NCBI GenBank assembly: GCA_030704615.1
Contig: CM060733.1
Coordinates: forward strand, 74,312,907 to 74,376,906
Direction: 5' to 3'
DNA length: 64,000 bases
From: Takakia lepidozioides
Taxonomy: Eukaryota > Streptophyta > Takakiopsida > Takakiales > Takakiaceae
The position numbers were made by a program, and so were the translations under genes. How positions within the stretch are numbered: position 1 is the stretch's first letter; each line of letters begins with the position of its first letter. This document shows, piece after piece, positions 53,235 to 63,300 of this stretch. Below the pieces are notes generated by a model. It did no database searches. It saw nothing but the letters and a program-made list of their open reading frames with translations, and was not told where the DNA came from.

Positions 53235-53490
53235 TTGGGCTTCTGGAGTTCAACCTTCTGTTAACAGGAGCTTCATTTCGTAGAACTGAAATGAACCTCG
53301 TGTCGACACAAGGGGGATTTGGAAAACTTCAACAAAACCTCGTGTTAACACAAGGTTGTTTTCCTGGAACAAAAATGAACTTCGTGTTGACACGATGTTG
53401 TTTTCTGAGAACTAAAATCATCCTTGTGTCAACACAAGGAGGATTTGGAGAACTTCAAGTAAACCTCGTGTTGAGACGAGGTTGATTTGA
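53235..53490 (+). repeat. Tandem palindromic units (~50 bp)
   Basis: Five units of about 50 bp each hold a palindrome of the type CCTTGTGTCAACACAAGG, with variants at about 53298, 53336, 53380, 53433 and 53464. Spacers alternate between GATTTGGAGAACTTCAA-like and TTGTTTTC-like sequence. Confidence 0.75.
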
Positions 53491-53664
53491 TCATCTGTCT
53501 ATCTAAAGGTAGTTTCTTGTGTTTGCTAATGAAAAGAGATTGACAAACCAATGCGACAAATGCATTGACCCACGCATAGCAAAGATGTTAGACGTCATAC
53601 ATTGAGAGTCACTGGACTTGAACAGTCATTCCATTACAAGTTGTAGTCAAGGAAAACACGATTT

Positions 53665-55533
53665 TTATGGGCTTGTATCCCGCTGTAGAAGTGTGTTGAC
53701 TTCGTTGAAACTCAAAGTGGCTTGGTGAATGAAGAAGTCGCGCTTTGGATCACAAACCATCCTTCTCAAGAAGACGAAGTAAAGGTGTTTGCACGGTATG
53801 AACTTCCCTCTCTTTCCCAAACTACTTGAAAGCATACCAACAAAATCTGGACATGTACAATTGGGAAAATTGGAAACAGTGATTTCGTACGTCCTGTCTT
53901 GCAGCGCAGATGCGGATGAGATCATGGTGAAGACCCGACCATACCCTGGATCAGGCACTTCCATGGTTCCCGCAACACGAGTGTGAAGCATTCTGGCGGA
54001 CTCAATTTTGCCGTAGTGTTCTGCGGTTGGAGGGAATCGTTGAACAAGCTTCCCATTCCGTCTGGTTGGCCACAAGTGAGCGTCAGGCGGAGGTACCCGT
54101 GAACCGCTTCCACTTGAAGCACCTTCACGTGCAATGGAATGTCTGGCTAGGGAGAAACTCGCCTCTTCCAGCATTGCAATCTCTCGGTGAGTGAGACCTG
54201 TGCCCATCTTCACAGGCCACACGGTTGGTGGAGTAGGCTTCCTTACCACGGAAGGCCTCACTGTACCATACACACATCTCCCACAATCGTCAGCGCAGAA
54301 CCAAAACTTGTGGTTCTTTGCCTCGCCTTGTCCGTAAGGGAGAAACAAACCCGTGAATGTAGGAGCTGCAGTGCGTTCTTTCGCTCTGGAGATTAATGAT
54401 GTACATTTTTCATGATTGGTGGCCCTGATCGCCGCGCATTTCACACGAGATCCAACACTTGTGCGTTCTATATGCCAAACCTCGTCCAAGCCCACGGACT
54501 CGATTATATGCGGCACCACGTTCTGGTCTTCAACCATTGCAGTGACAATGCTTGATGCAGGGGTCCGGTCTGGGCCAGAGTAGCCCTCACCTGTGGATGT
54601 TCCGCAATTCCATCTCTGATCCAAGGGAACACGTGGCATCGAGAAGTTCACCCTGTCCGGCCTATGGGAATCTGCATCCGATCCCGGAGGGGTGTCCAAT
54701 TTCCGTTTGCAAGACCCGAATCTCTCTTCGTCTTCCAGATGGGGAACTCTTCCCACGAGAGGGGTGCCATCTGCACATATGCTCACTGCCCGCGCTATTT
54801 TGCTGGGATCCCCTGATCTTCCAGCTGCCCGCAACATCAACTCGCTCCTGTCCGGACCTTTGCCACCAAGGCCACCCCTCAAGAATGACCTATATCTGGT
54901 TTGCTGCTGCAGAGCACGAATGAGGTCATCGGCCGTCGCCGCATACAAATCTCTCCCTTTTTTGCCGGATTGCTGCAACCAGGCATTGTGCACTGTCTCT
55001 GCAAGATTGCAAGAAGGCATGTCCGCCATCTCCTCAATGGACATATGCTGCAAGGCAAAAAAACAGAAAGCCGATATTAGGATTGGACCCTGAAAGATAT
55101 ATCCGAAGCACCCAAACGAAGGTGAATACAAACCACTCACCGTTGTCATGGCCGCTCCCCACTGTCGGTAACGGAAGTGCCAAAATGCAAACCAGTCTTG
55201 CAGTGCCCTCATGTTGTCCTCCGATGCCGCTCCAGATGAGTACCACCAGGCACGAATTGTCTGGAACAATGTATTCGCTTCCCCCATAGTTTTGGCGTCC
55301 TTGTACTGGTTGCACAGTTGGTGATGCATAGTCTGCATATCTGGCTTGATGTATGTCTTTGTGTGTTTGTCCAGGGATTGTGTCCAATGGAAAAGACATG
55401 TACGTTCTCTTCCAGGCATTGGCACTTTTGGGTCTCCCGTCCCGAACACAATGCAGACAGCGTTGAAGTTAGCTTGAGCACTATCGGCCATGAAACCAAC
55501 GAAATTGGGAGATGGGAGACCATTGGAGGCCAT
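53665..55533 (-). CDS. MULE-like transposase, C-terminal half with SWIM finger
   Basis: The 622-codon ORF continues the transposase core: FVGFMADSAQANFNAVCIVF, then RERTCLFHWTQSLDKH and AFWHFRYRQWGAAM. Near residues 555-585 it has a SWIM zinc finger (CTCPDF, then CKHLYFV; pattern C-x-C...C-x-H). MULE and FAR1-family transposases carry such a finger after the catalytic core. The stretch from GTGAGT (55140) to the acceptor CAG (55048) is 93 bp, free of stops and has intron character, so the spliced protein is probably 31 residues shorter. The same donor is at the end of the truncated copy at 41722. The ORF is separated from the upstream part by a stop near 55534. Confidence 0.75.
   Translation of the reverse strand: MASNGLPSPNFVGFMADSAQANFNAVCIVFGTGDPKVPMPGRERTCLFHWTQSLDKHTKTYIKPDMQTMHHQLCNQYKDAKTMGEANTLFQTIRAWWYSSGAASEDNMRALQDWFAFWHFRYRQWGAAMTTVSGLYSPSFGCFGYIFQGPILISAFCFFALQHMSIEEMADMPSCNLAETVHNAWLQQSGKKGRDLYAATADDLIRALQQQTRYRSFLRGGLGGKGPDRSELMLRAAGRSGDPSKIARAVSICADGTPLVGRVPHLEDEERFGSCKRKLDTPPGSDADSHRPDRVNFSMPRVPLDQRWNCGTSTGEGYSGPDRTPASSIVTAMVEDQNVVPHIIESVGLDEVWHIERTSVGSRVKCAAIRATNHEKCTSLISRAKERTAAPTFTGLFLPYGQGEAKNHKFWFCADDCGRCVYGTVRPSVVRKPTPPTVWPVKMGTGLTHREIAMLEEASFSLARHSIAREGASSGSGSRVPPPDAHLWPTRRNGKLVQRFPPTAEHYGKIESARMLHTRVAGTMEVPDPGYGRVFTMISSASALQDRTYEITVSNFPNCTCPDFVGMLSSSLGKRGKFIPCKHLYFVFLRRMVCDPKRDFFIHQATLSFNEVNTLLQRDTSP
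55048..55140 (-). other. Predicted intron in MULE transposase
   Basis: The donor is G/GTGAGT, and the acceptor is TTTTTTTGCCTTGCAG. It is 93 bp long, a multiple of three without stops, so it hides inside the ORF. The donor sequence is conserved at 41721 in the other copy. Confidence 0.65.
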
Positions 55534-56424
55534 AACTCAAATGAGAGCTTCCCACATGAGCTGTTGTGAATCTGTGTCCTCTGACTGCATGTCACACACT
55601 GCAATTGTCATGACTCGCTGGTACACAGGGTCGTAAACATGACATGCCATTGTGGTCCAGTTTTTAACCCTCTTGACATGATCGAACATAAGGAAGCAGT
55701 TGCCAAGATCACCACCCTTCTGCATACGTTTAACCAGGCTGACCCCGCTGCCCTCACCTTTTGTGGACATTTTGAACAAGAACACTTTCCTGGCTCCTTG
55801 TCCCGGGAAAACGCTGTCTTGGATGTAGTCATACATGCTCCTTTTCTTCAAATCCATAATATTGTCCATATAACCTCGGCTCCCAGAGCCCATTCTTAAA
55901 GCGTTCACCTGATTCCTAATGTTTGGAGAAGTCAAAGTTGAGAAATGGTCCATAACAGTGTCCAAAGCCGATCCCTCCAGTATTCCTCCAACCGAATTTG
56001 ATGCACACAGAATACGGCTTTCCAGAAAGGACTTGCTCGCCAATTGCAGATGTGGTTCCAGTTGGATTGGTATCCAACTCTTGCCTTATCAGATGCGAGA
56101 CTGTGTCAACGCTCTCCCTATAATCCCCCTTGGACACAGGGTGGTTGTGAAAACCGAAATGGACACAGGCTCTAGTCAGGGTTTTGAATCGATGCACCAC
56201 ATAATACATTCTGGCGCGCCACACAAAGCAAGGCAGCAAGGTGGTACCCTACAGAACTTGCACACAAAAGTGTTACTGTATGGTGGTGTCACCCCAGGCT
56301 TGAATGGATTCTCACTGACACCATCCCATTCGCTTTGGTTTTGCACACCTGACAATGCGAAGTATCTGCATTTCATGTTCTCGCATTTCAGGTGCCTGTC
56401 GTGCGCATACATATCGCTACACAA
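55534..56424 (-). pseudogene. MULE-like transposase, N-terminal half
   Basis: Three overlapping frames cover it. 56424-56176 has a Cys-rich zinc-binding region (CENMKC, CKFCRVPPCC). 56239-55916 has FGFHNHPVSKGDYRESV with the HNHP motif typical of FAR1/MULE DNA-binding regions. 56043-55537 has VFLFKMSTKGEGSGVSLV, NCFLMFDHVKR and VMTIAVCDMQSEDTDS, the start of the catalytic region. At least two frameshifts lie between them. All three parts align with the copy at 41722-43823. Confidence 0.7.
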
Positions 56425-56482
56425 CTACATCGCTGTCCAAACCACACCACACATATATGCACAATAAAGTAGTCTGCCACAA
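56398..56482 (-). repeat. 85-bp copy of the LTR start outside the 3' LTR
   Basis: After the last base of the candidate LTR the minus strand repeats the first 85 bases of that LTR (from TTGTGGCAGACTAC to GCACGACAG) with about three differences, then enters the MULE transposase. Confidence 0.65.
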
Positions 56483-56929
56483 TGATAAGAAAGCTAACAA
56501 ATGACACTGCTCTCCACACAAGAAACAATGTGAAATCCAAAACCATCACTCTTTAAAACAGTAGTCGAGCCAGGGGCACCCCAAGCTATGGGGACTCCAC
56601 CCCACAACAACCTACACTCCCATCATGAGTAAACTCAGATCTAAACGCACACAGGAGCTCGGTCGCGCAGGCTCAACTCGAGAAAGATGAGCCGCGCGAC
56701 TGCCGCTCTCGTGAAGATAAGACGGACCAGGTGTCAAACTAAACTTGACACCTGATTTAACACTTGACCTAAATCCAAGTGTTAACTACAAATAACTAGT
56801 TTTATTCTAGCTGTTTTCACACTGTGCTTATTTAACTTGACAGCTGTCGTGCGCATACATATCGCTACACAACTACATTGTTGTCCAAACCACACCACAC
56901 ATATATGCACAATAAAGTAGTCTGCCACA
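56483..56929 (-). repeat. Candidate 3' LTR (447 bp) of the methyltransferase retrotransposon
   Basis: On the minus strand it begins TGTGGCAGACTAC and ends CTTATCA (TG...CA). It is preceded by the purine-rich AGGGGGGCGAT at 56940-56930. It lies about 260 bp after the integrase stop. The opposite LTR is outside the window, so identity of the pair cannot be checked. Confidence 0.5.
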
Positions 56930-56940
56930 ATCGCCCCCCT
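56930..56940 (-). promoter_or_regulatory. Polypurine tract candidate
   Basis: AGGGGGGCGAT lies directly before the candidate LTR on the minus strand. Confidence 0.5.
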
Positions 56941-57189
56941 AGCTGGTGGATAGGTCCCTCTACCTCCAGATAGCTACAAGATGTAATAGCCACAGCCGTA
57001 CTAAGTCCTCTATCACTGTCCCTATTGTACTCAAACTCTATAGACCAAGAGGCCGGGTACAAGAGTAGCCCCATCGTTAGTCGCCATCTTGCAATCTGTG
57101 AACTTGAGCCAGGACCTCGTGTGTTCAAGGTCTCCTAGTAGCTGGGCCTTGCGTTTCTTGTTAGCCTTCCATGGTTGTATCCACTCCCA

Positions 57190-57849
57190 CTATCCAATGC
57201 AATGTGGACATAACCAATCCCCATCCGGAACCATCTCAAGAGGTGGAGTCAAGCATCCCATATGCCAACCTCTAGAGCATTGATCGCACACCAGCATGGT
57301 GGCTGCCCCTTTAGCAGACCCACACAACATGCACCTCAAACCTGCAGATACCACTGCCAGGTTTGGGTCAATCCTGCCATCGACATTCGGAAGGTGACAT
57401 GGCGCACAATTACGCACATGGTCCTTCCAAGTTATGCCATCCCGACCCTCCAAGACCAAGACGCCTGAGGGCAAGACCTCTCGAACCCTCAAAATAACAC
57501 GTCCTGCAGTCACATCCAGGGTCGTAGGAGCAGTCTGCTGCAGATAGACATAGTCACCAGGGTTGAATCTCCGAACCCCAGGACGATAGCCCCCACCACG
57601 TATGGTAGCATACCTCAACGTATCACGGTGTTGTGCAATGGCAAGGTTCTCGAAAGCCATGGGCATGACTCTCTTGAACAACTCTGCACGCTGCTCACAT
57701 GCACGTGCCCACACGTCCGGATCGTCAAGGTTAAGAACTGTAGCAGCTTCTCTGCGAATGGATGTAGGCAAATCCGGCTCTCGGCCAAAGAGAAGAAAGT
57801 ATGGTGAGAAGGAGGCAAGTGATGCTTGCTTGCTGAACCTGTAGCCCAT
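57190..57849 (-). CDS. Integrase C-terminal half with PHD finger
   Basis: It continues the integrase after a one-base frameshift near 57885. FSPYFLLFGREPDLPTS is the familiar segment after the catalytic core. FNPGDYVYLQQTAP and VREVLPSGVLVLEGRDG resemble the integrase C-terminal barrel. The last 50 residues form a PHD finger: CMLC, ten residues, CDQC, four residues, HMGC, then CPHC, giving Cys4-His-Cys3, with the Trp before the second-last Cys pair. PHD fingers read histone H3 tails, usually by Lys4 state. The PHD takes the place that a chromodomain has in chromoviruses, so a targeting role is inferred. Confidence 0.85.
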   Translation of the reverse strand: MGYRFSKQASLASFSPYFLLFGREPDLPTSIRREAATVLNLDDPDVWARACEQRAELFKRVMPMAFENLAIAQHRDTLRYATIRGGGYRPGVRRFNPGDYVYLQQTAPTTLDVTAGRVILRVREVLPSGVLVLEGRDGITWKDHVRNCAPCHLPNVDGRIDPNLAVVSAGLRCMLCGSAKGAATMLVCDQCSRGWHMGCLTPPLEMVPDGDWLCPHCIG

Positions 57850-57851
57850 GG

Positions 57852-58826
57852 CTAACCAGGATAATTGAAGGTCCCAATCCCTAGGTGTCCCTTCTGCAAG
57901 CCATACTTGCGCAAACCCCTCTTTACTGTCTGAACAACTCTCTCTGCCAAGCCATCGGCTTCAGGATGATCCCGGGAAGTGGTGCGGTGGTCTATCAAGG
58001 CCTTGTCACACAAAGCCTGAAACTCCCCCAAGAACTCTCTCCCTTGGTCCGTGAGTACCTCAGCTGGAGCACCGAATCGGCTAAGCACACAATCCAGGAA
58101 TGCATACGCAGCTCCCTCACTAGCCTTATCAGGCAATGGAACCAATTCAATCCACTTGGAGAAGTGCTCCACCATCACCAACACGTACTTGTTGTGGCGC
58201 ATGGTCAGTGGCAACGGCCCTGCGAAGTCAAGACTCCACCTGTAGCCCAATCCCATGATCGGAAGAGGGTGCAATTGTGGAGTAGGGGCGTTGAATGAAG
58301 CACGCACCCTGTCACACACCATGCACCTAGCCACAAATTGTTGCACCTCTGTGTGCATACCACGCCACCAATACTGCCCCTGCAGTAGACTATGAGTGCG
58401 TCGCACCCCAAAATGCCCCAACTCCTCATGGGCATGCCGCACTAACCGTGCCCGCTGTGTTGGGTGAGGCACAATCCTCACTCGACCATCCTCCCACACT
58501 CGAAGCAGGTGTGTCCCCTCCCACCTGAACCTCTTGGCTCGTTGTAGGATCCGATCCCTCTCCTTGGCAGTCATAGTGGCTGTCGTGTCTCCACTGCGGA
58601 GGTAGTCCAACACAACTGAATCCTCATGTATATCTTTGGCGCCACCCTGCTCATTGCTGGCCTCAGGGTCCTCAGACACTTGATCTACAGTCATCCCTGT
58701 TGTAGGTCCAACCTGGCCTTCCGCTGCCAAGATACACAGAAATGCAGATGCATGCCATCCGGGCACCATCTCCTCGTCTGTCTCACCATGCCACCGAGCT
58801 CCAGTGTCATCTGCTGGCTCGTGCAT
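57852..58826 (-). CDS. Integrase catalytic half
   Basis: The 324-codon frame overlaps the end of the RNase H frame. It holds the HHCC zinc region (HEELGHFGVRRTHSLL, later CMVCDRV) and the catalytic triad: WSLDFAGP with the first Asp, VLTDQGREFLGEF with the second, and DHPEADGLAERVVQ with the Glu. Integrase joins the cDNA ends to the target. It is preceded by an acidic linker (residues 1-110) and ends at a frameshift before the GREP segment. Confidence 0.85.
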   Translation of the reverse strand: MHEPADDTGARWHGETDEEMVPGWHASAFLCILAAEGQVGPTTGMTVDQVSEDPEASNEQGGAKDIHEDSVVLDYLRSGDTTATMTAKERDRILQRAKRFRWEGTHLLRVWEDGRVRIVPHPTQRARLVRHAHEELGHFGVRRTHSLLQGQYWWRGMHTEVQQFVARCMVCDRVRASFNAPTPQLHPLPIMGLGYRWSLDFAGPLPLTMRHNKYVLVMVEHFSKWIELVPLPDKASEGAAYAFLDCVLSRFGAPAEVLTDQGREFLGEFQALCDKALIDHRTTSRDHPEADGLAERVVQTVKRGLRKYGLQKGHLGIGTFNYPG

Positions 58827-59533
58827 GGATTGCGACTCAACCCATCTGCATTTCGATTGACCAAACCCGGTCGATGCACCACCTGAAAGTCATACTCTTG
58901 AAGGATGAGTGCCCACCGTGCAAGCTTCCCCGTAAGCTTGTCTGACTCCATCAACCACTTGAGTGGTTGGTGATCCGTGACAAGGGTGAAGAGATTGCCG
59001 TATAGATAGCACCTGAAGTGTGCCACGGCCCACACTGCAGCTAAGCATTCTCCCTCATATGAGCTATACTTAGACTCTGCAGCATTGTTCGAGCGGCTAG
59101 CATAAGCCACTACGAACTCTCTTCCCTCATCATCCACCTGTGTGAGCACCGCTCCAAGCCCCAGCATGCTCCAATCTGTATGCAGCTGAAAAGGACGCCC
59201 CCTGATAGGTCGTCTCAAGATGGGCGCCGAGGTCAACCTCGCCTTGAGCTCTTGAAAAGCTTGTTCTTGCTCATCTTCCCACTGCCACTCCTGGTCCACC
59301 TTGGTCAGCTTGGTTAGAGCCTTTGCAATGGCACTAAATCCCTTAACAAACCGTCTGTAATAGTTTGCTAACCCCATGAAAGCTCGAACTCGGCTCACAT
59401 CCGTGGGGCGTGGAACCTGTGCAATGGACTCTACCTTAGTCTGTTGTACCCCCAATCCTCCAGGATATATCATGTGACCCAGATACTCAATCTGGTTGTG
59501 GAAAAACTTGCACTTGCCCGGATGTAACTTCAA
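58691..59533 (-). CDS. RT thumb and RNase H
   Basis: LHPGKCKFFHNQIEYLGHMI is the classic end of the gypsy RT. RNase H follows: FQLHTDWSMLGLGAVLTQ (Asp), YSSYEGECLAAVWAVAHF (Glu), LVTDHQPLKWLM (Asp), then NRNADGLSR with the final Asp. The frame is separated from the RT core by a one-base deletion at about 59545 and ends after the RNase H in an unrelated tail. The coding sequence then passes to the integrase frame at 58826. Confidence 0.85.
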   Translation of the reverse strand: MKLHPGKCKFFHNQIEYLGHMIYPGGLGVQQTKVESIAQVPRPTDVSRVRAFMGLANYYRRFVKGFSAIAKALTKLTKVDQEWQWEDEQEQAFQELKARLTSAPILRRPIRGRPFQLHTDWSMLGLGAVLTQVDDEGREFVVAYASRSNNAAESKYSSYEGECLAAVWAVAHFRCYLYGNLFTLVTDHQPLKWLMESDKLTGKLARWALILQEYDFQVVHRPGLVNRNADGLSRNPCTSQQMTLELGGMVRQTRRWCPDGMHLHFCVSWQRKARLDLQQG

Positions 59534-60162
59534 TCCTGCGTCCTCAAGCGCTCAAATACCCCCTGAAGGTGTCTCTCATGCTCCTCCACCGTAGCACTAA
59601 AGATGATGATGTCATCTATGTAGCACCGAGCAAACTCCACCCCTGCTAGAATCCTGTCCATGACTCTTTGAAACTCAGCGGGAGCGTTTTTAAGCCCAAA
59701 TGGTAAGAACCGCCACTGGTATAGGCAATCCTTCCCGTGCTCATTGATCCCCCAGAATGCCGTCTTTTGCTTATCCGCCTCCTTGATCGGCAACTGGTGA
59801 TATCCGGATCGTAAATCCAACGTGCTAAAGACCTTGGAATGCCCAATGGCATCAAAGATCTCCTCTGGTGTTGGCATGGCATACCTATCGGACTTGGTCT
59901 GACGATTTACAGGCCGGTAATCACCGCACATACGTCTCTCCGTCCAATTGCCATAGACATCCTTCTTAGCTGGCATCACTGTGGCTGAAGCATACTCTCC
60001 ACCAGAGAGCTCCACCAAACCTGCCTCCCAGAGATCTTGAGTCCTCATCTGAATCAAAGACCTCTCCATGTCACTGTATCTATAGGGTCTCCGAAAGATT
60101 GGCGTGTCAGTGGCCAACTCAATACGGATCTCTTGACCCTTCAGTGCTCCCAAGTCCTTCAA
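59530..60162 (-). CDS. Reverse transcriptase core
   Basis: The RT shows ASATVMPAKKD, RRMCGDYRPVN, FSTLDLRSGYHQLPI (first Asp), FLPFGLKNAPAEFQRVM and CYIDDIIIFSAT (YIDD pair). It is in the same frame as the upstream gag-protease-methyltransferase ORF; the open sequence 60321-60163 joins them after the UAG. The first ATG at 60162 is therefore not needed as a start. It ends at a frameshift near 59545. Confidence 0.9.
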   Translation of the reverse strand: MKDLGALKGQEIRIELATDTPIFRRPYRYSDMERSLIQMRTQDLWEAGLVELSGGEYASATVMPAKKDVYGNWTERRMCGDYRPVNRQTKSDRYAMPTPEEIFDAIGHSKVFSTLDLRSGYHQLPIKEADKQKTAFWGINEHGKDCLYQWRFLPFGLKNAPAEFQRVMDRILAGVEFARCYIDDIIIFSATVEEHERHLQGVFERLRTQD

Positions 60163-60315
60163 ACTGAAGGCAAAGCAATTCCTATAAGCCCTCAGGAACC
60201 GCCGTATACGTCGTCTCTCTCCTCCGGTGACAATGGGTCCAATATCAGGCTCCCAATTGTCCTCCGTAACTGCAACCTTAAGTCCAGTGGGCTTAGAGGT
60301 AGAGGACGCGTCCCG

Positions 60316-60324
60316 TGGTTGCTA
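60316..60324 (-). promoter_or_regulatory. Stop-codon readthrough site UAG-CAA-CCA
   Basis: The gag-protease-methyltransferase frame ends with TAG followed by CAACCA, which fits the UAG-CAR-YYA context known to allow readthrough in tobamoviruses. The pol frame continues without shift for more than 780 bp. Readthrough would give a Gag-MTase product plus a smaller amount of Gag-MTase-Pol. Confidence 0.6.
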
Positions 60325-63300
60325 TGCTGCAACCTCTTGAGCAGTACCCCCTTCCTGCTCAGTCAATGACAAGGCCTCATCCTGCCCCATCATCTCATCA
60401 TTGAGGACCTCCTCATCCCGAGAAGAATCCCCAACCTCATCCATCACAGCTGCCTTCGCTGCCAACTCCCTCTGAACCTCGAGCACCTCCCACATGTGCC
60501 ATGGATGTCTACACCTCGTGGTCCTCACCGGCTCGCCCCCACTCGCTGCCTGTACCGTCTCGGTAGGCAGAGAGACCGTCAAGGGAAGTGCACTCCGCAC
60601 TCTACGTTGCTCAGCCATAGCCAAGCTGACAATCCAGGTCAAGCAATTGAGATCCATTGCTTGCCCCAACACCTGACGACGTGATGCCTCAGAAAGAGAA
60701 GGCACCGCCGTGGTCCCAGTGGAAAACCCCATAGCCCGCTCTCGCTCGTCGGCATTAGGCTCCACTAACTGCTGCAACTGAGCATCCCACAGGAGGCCAG
60801 GTCCACCATCCCGAAAAGCATGGGATCCTGGGAAGCTGAGCAGTGTAGGTAATGCTGCTCGTGGTTGACCCACCCTGTTGACCACTGCCAAAGGCGAACG
60901 GTCATCGTGTCTCACACGTTGAGACTGCCTTCCTGTGTCCAAAATGCCATCCACGGTGAGGTGTGCTGGCCGCTGCACCCCATCAAATGCACGCTTGAGC
61001 AGTGCGGGTGGCATCAAGTTAGTCCACCATAGTCGTGGACGATGAGCCCGTGACCCCACTGCAGCTGCATCCAGCAACACTGCTGACCCAAGCCACGACC
61101 GGACTTGATGCACACTGGCCATCACCCTGGCCCGAGAATCACCCATCAGTGGCACATTCTCCAAGATGTATGCCGGAGATACAGCCTGATGAAGCTGCAA
61201 GTGGCGCAAAATCCGCACCATCTCCCAAAACAGACCCGTCCTCGAGTCTCGCAATCCATTGCCATGCCCGGCTGATGAATGCCCTTGGCAGGGCCAACCT
61301 GCCACTACCAGATCAATGGAGCCAACCCGCTCCAAATCTTGCGCCCCCAGCAACGCAATGTCTGCTGGCAAGGCCTGCTGATATCCACGAACTGCAGACA
61401 CCGGCAACAACTCAGGGTGCTGCTGCACCATCTGAGCAACATGGCGCAGTGAGACGCGTCGTGCAGTCTCATCCCTCTCCACATACAGGTAACGTCGAAC
61501 TCGTACACCTGCCTGCAGCACTGCAGCCAATCCAGTGCTGATCCCGCCAAATAAGTCCAGAAGGCATATGCCTTCATCCGGTCGCTGCCACACAAGAGGT
61601 GTGGTGTCCAATGGCGACAACTGAGGTGGCCCTGGTACAATCACCGCACTCTCCTCCTCTCCTGACGGTACAAAAGCTTCTACCCAAGCTTGTTGCACCC
61701 GTCCATCAGCAGCGTGCTGCAAATCCTTGCTCGTACCCCACAACGGAGTGTGAGCAACCATGGCAGGCAACTCCGCCGTACCATGCATGTCATCCTGCTC
61801 TGCTGGAGGTGGCACATCCTCTGCATGGGCATTGCCTTCCAGCAACTCTCCAGGCCAACTGACTGCAGCTGTGAAGGCGGCTAGTGTTGGCATCTTGCCC
61901 CGCTGAGCAGCTGCAATACCCCCAATGAATGTCACAGGGAGCTGTGCACGGCGACCATCCCCTGACTGCCATCCAGGCCTGTAGGATGCTGACTCCTCCC
62001 AGAAATCCAGGGTGAAGCCCATGGGGTATAACACTGCCCCACCAACGAGGACATCGTAAGAGACCGCGTCTGTCACAATGGCCTTGGCTCGCATCACTGA
62101 GCCATCTACAGGATGATCCGGCTGCAGTCTAATAGCCAACTGATGCCGTGTCATGCCGCGAGCCTGCTCTGATCCTCCCAGAGATGTCTGTATCTGGAAA
62201 GGACAAGGCTCCATATCCGCCTCCATGAGGCCCAAACCTGCAATAGCAGCTCTGCCCAACATCAGTGGCTGAGCTCCTGAGTCCAACAAGACCCGCAGTG
62301 GCCGGTACTTCTTGCCTGCCGGTCCACTCAAAGTGAAAATGCCTCCCTGGTTGTCTAACAAGACAACTCCAGGTGTCACCATGGCGCGCTCAAAGGCTGG
62401 CCTAGCTGGCAGCTCCGTCAATCTGGCAGCTGCAGCTTGCCAGGGCGCTGCCGTGGCAGTCTTGACCCTCAAATCCGAGGATCCCTCTGCCACTACACCT
62501 TCCACTAACTCCGCAGAAGATGAAGTGACCTCTCCACTCTCGCAGAGTGTTGCTGCTAGTCTGAACACTGCAGCTGGTCTCACTCCCGGCGTCGCAATCA
62601 TGGTCGCCGAGAACAGTGGGGCTTGACACACAGAGGTGGCTGCTCCCAATAACACACCGGCTGCACTAGCCTTGGTAGCAGGTGTCAGTGCTGCACGGGT
62701 AGCTCTTCCCAATGGCATAGTAACCTCCGCCTCGGTAACAGTCGGGCGAGAACTAGGTGCCATGGATGGCGTTGACACTGTCTCCGCCAAGGTGAATGAC
62801 TGAGGCAGCCTTGCCTGACGGCTTGCCTCCCCACGTTGTGGATCCAACTCCACCTCTGCACCTCGTGGCTCAGGAACTCGTGTTGCTCCTCGAGTCACGG
62901 CTGCAGCAGACTCCACCTGCTCTAATGGTAGTGCTGCTCCGCACATGAATCCCATTCCGCCCATATCTCCTCCCTCAGGAGCAGGAGGTGGGCCATCCCG
63001 CCTGGGAGCCGGTACCGCCTGAGCTATAGCCATGGCAGCGAGCCTCTGCTCTAGCTGCTGAAGCCGATTGGCCATGCCTTGGTCAACACCCTGACCTCCG
63101 CGTCCTTGGCCATGTGGAGGTTGCCCTTGGCCTGCACCTCGTGCCCGACCACCTCGTCCTCTTTGGGCTGGTCCACCTCGCCCCCGGCCACCATTGTTCC
63201 CTTGGAACTGGCCTGGGCGCAACTCAGGATGCAAGTCATAACACTGGGCATCTCCATGCCCATACTTGCCACAATGCCCACACTGCAACTGTGCAGGCTG

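Noticed and set aside
53665-56424. Terminal inverted repeats of the second MULE
   Set aside because: I searched the flanks for the first MULE's end motif and for other inverted ends and could not find a convincing pair by eye.
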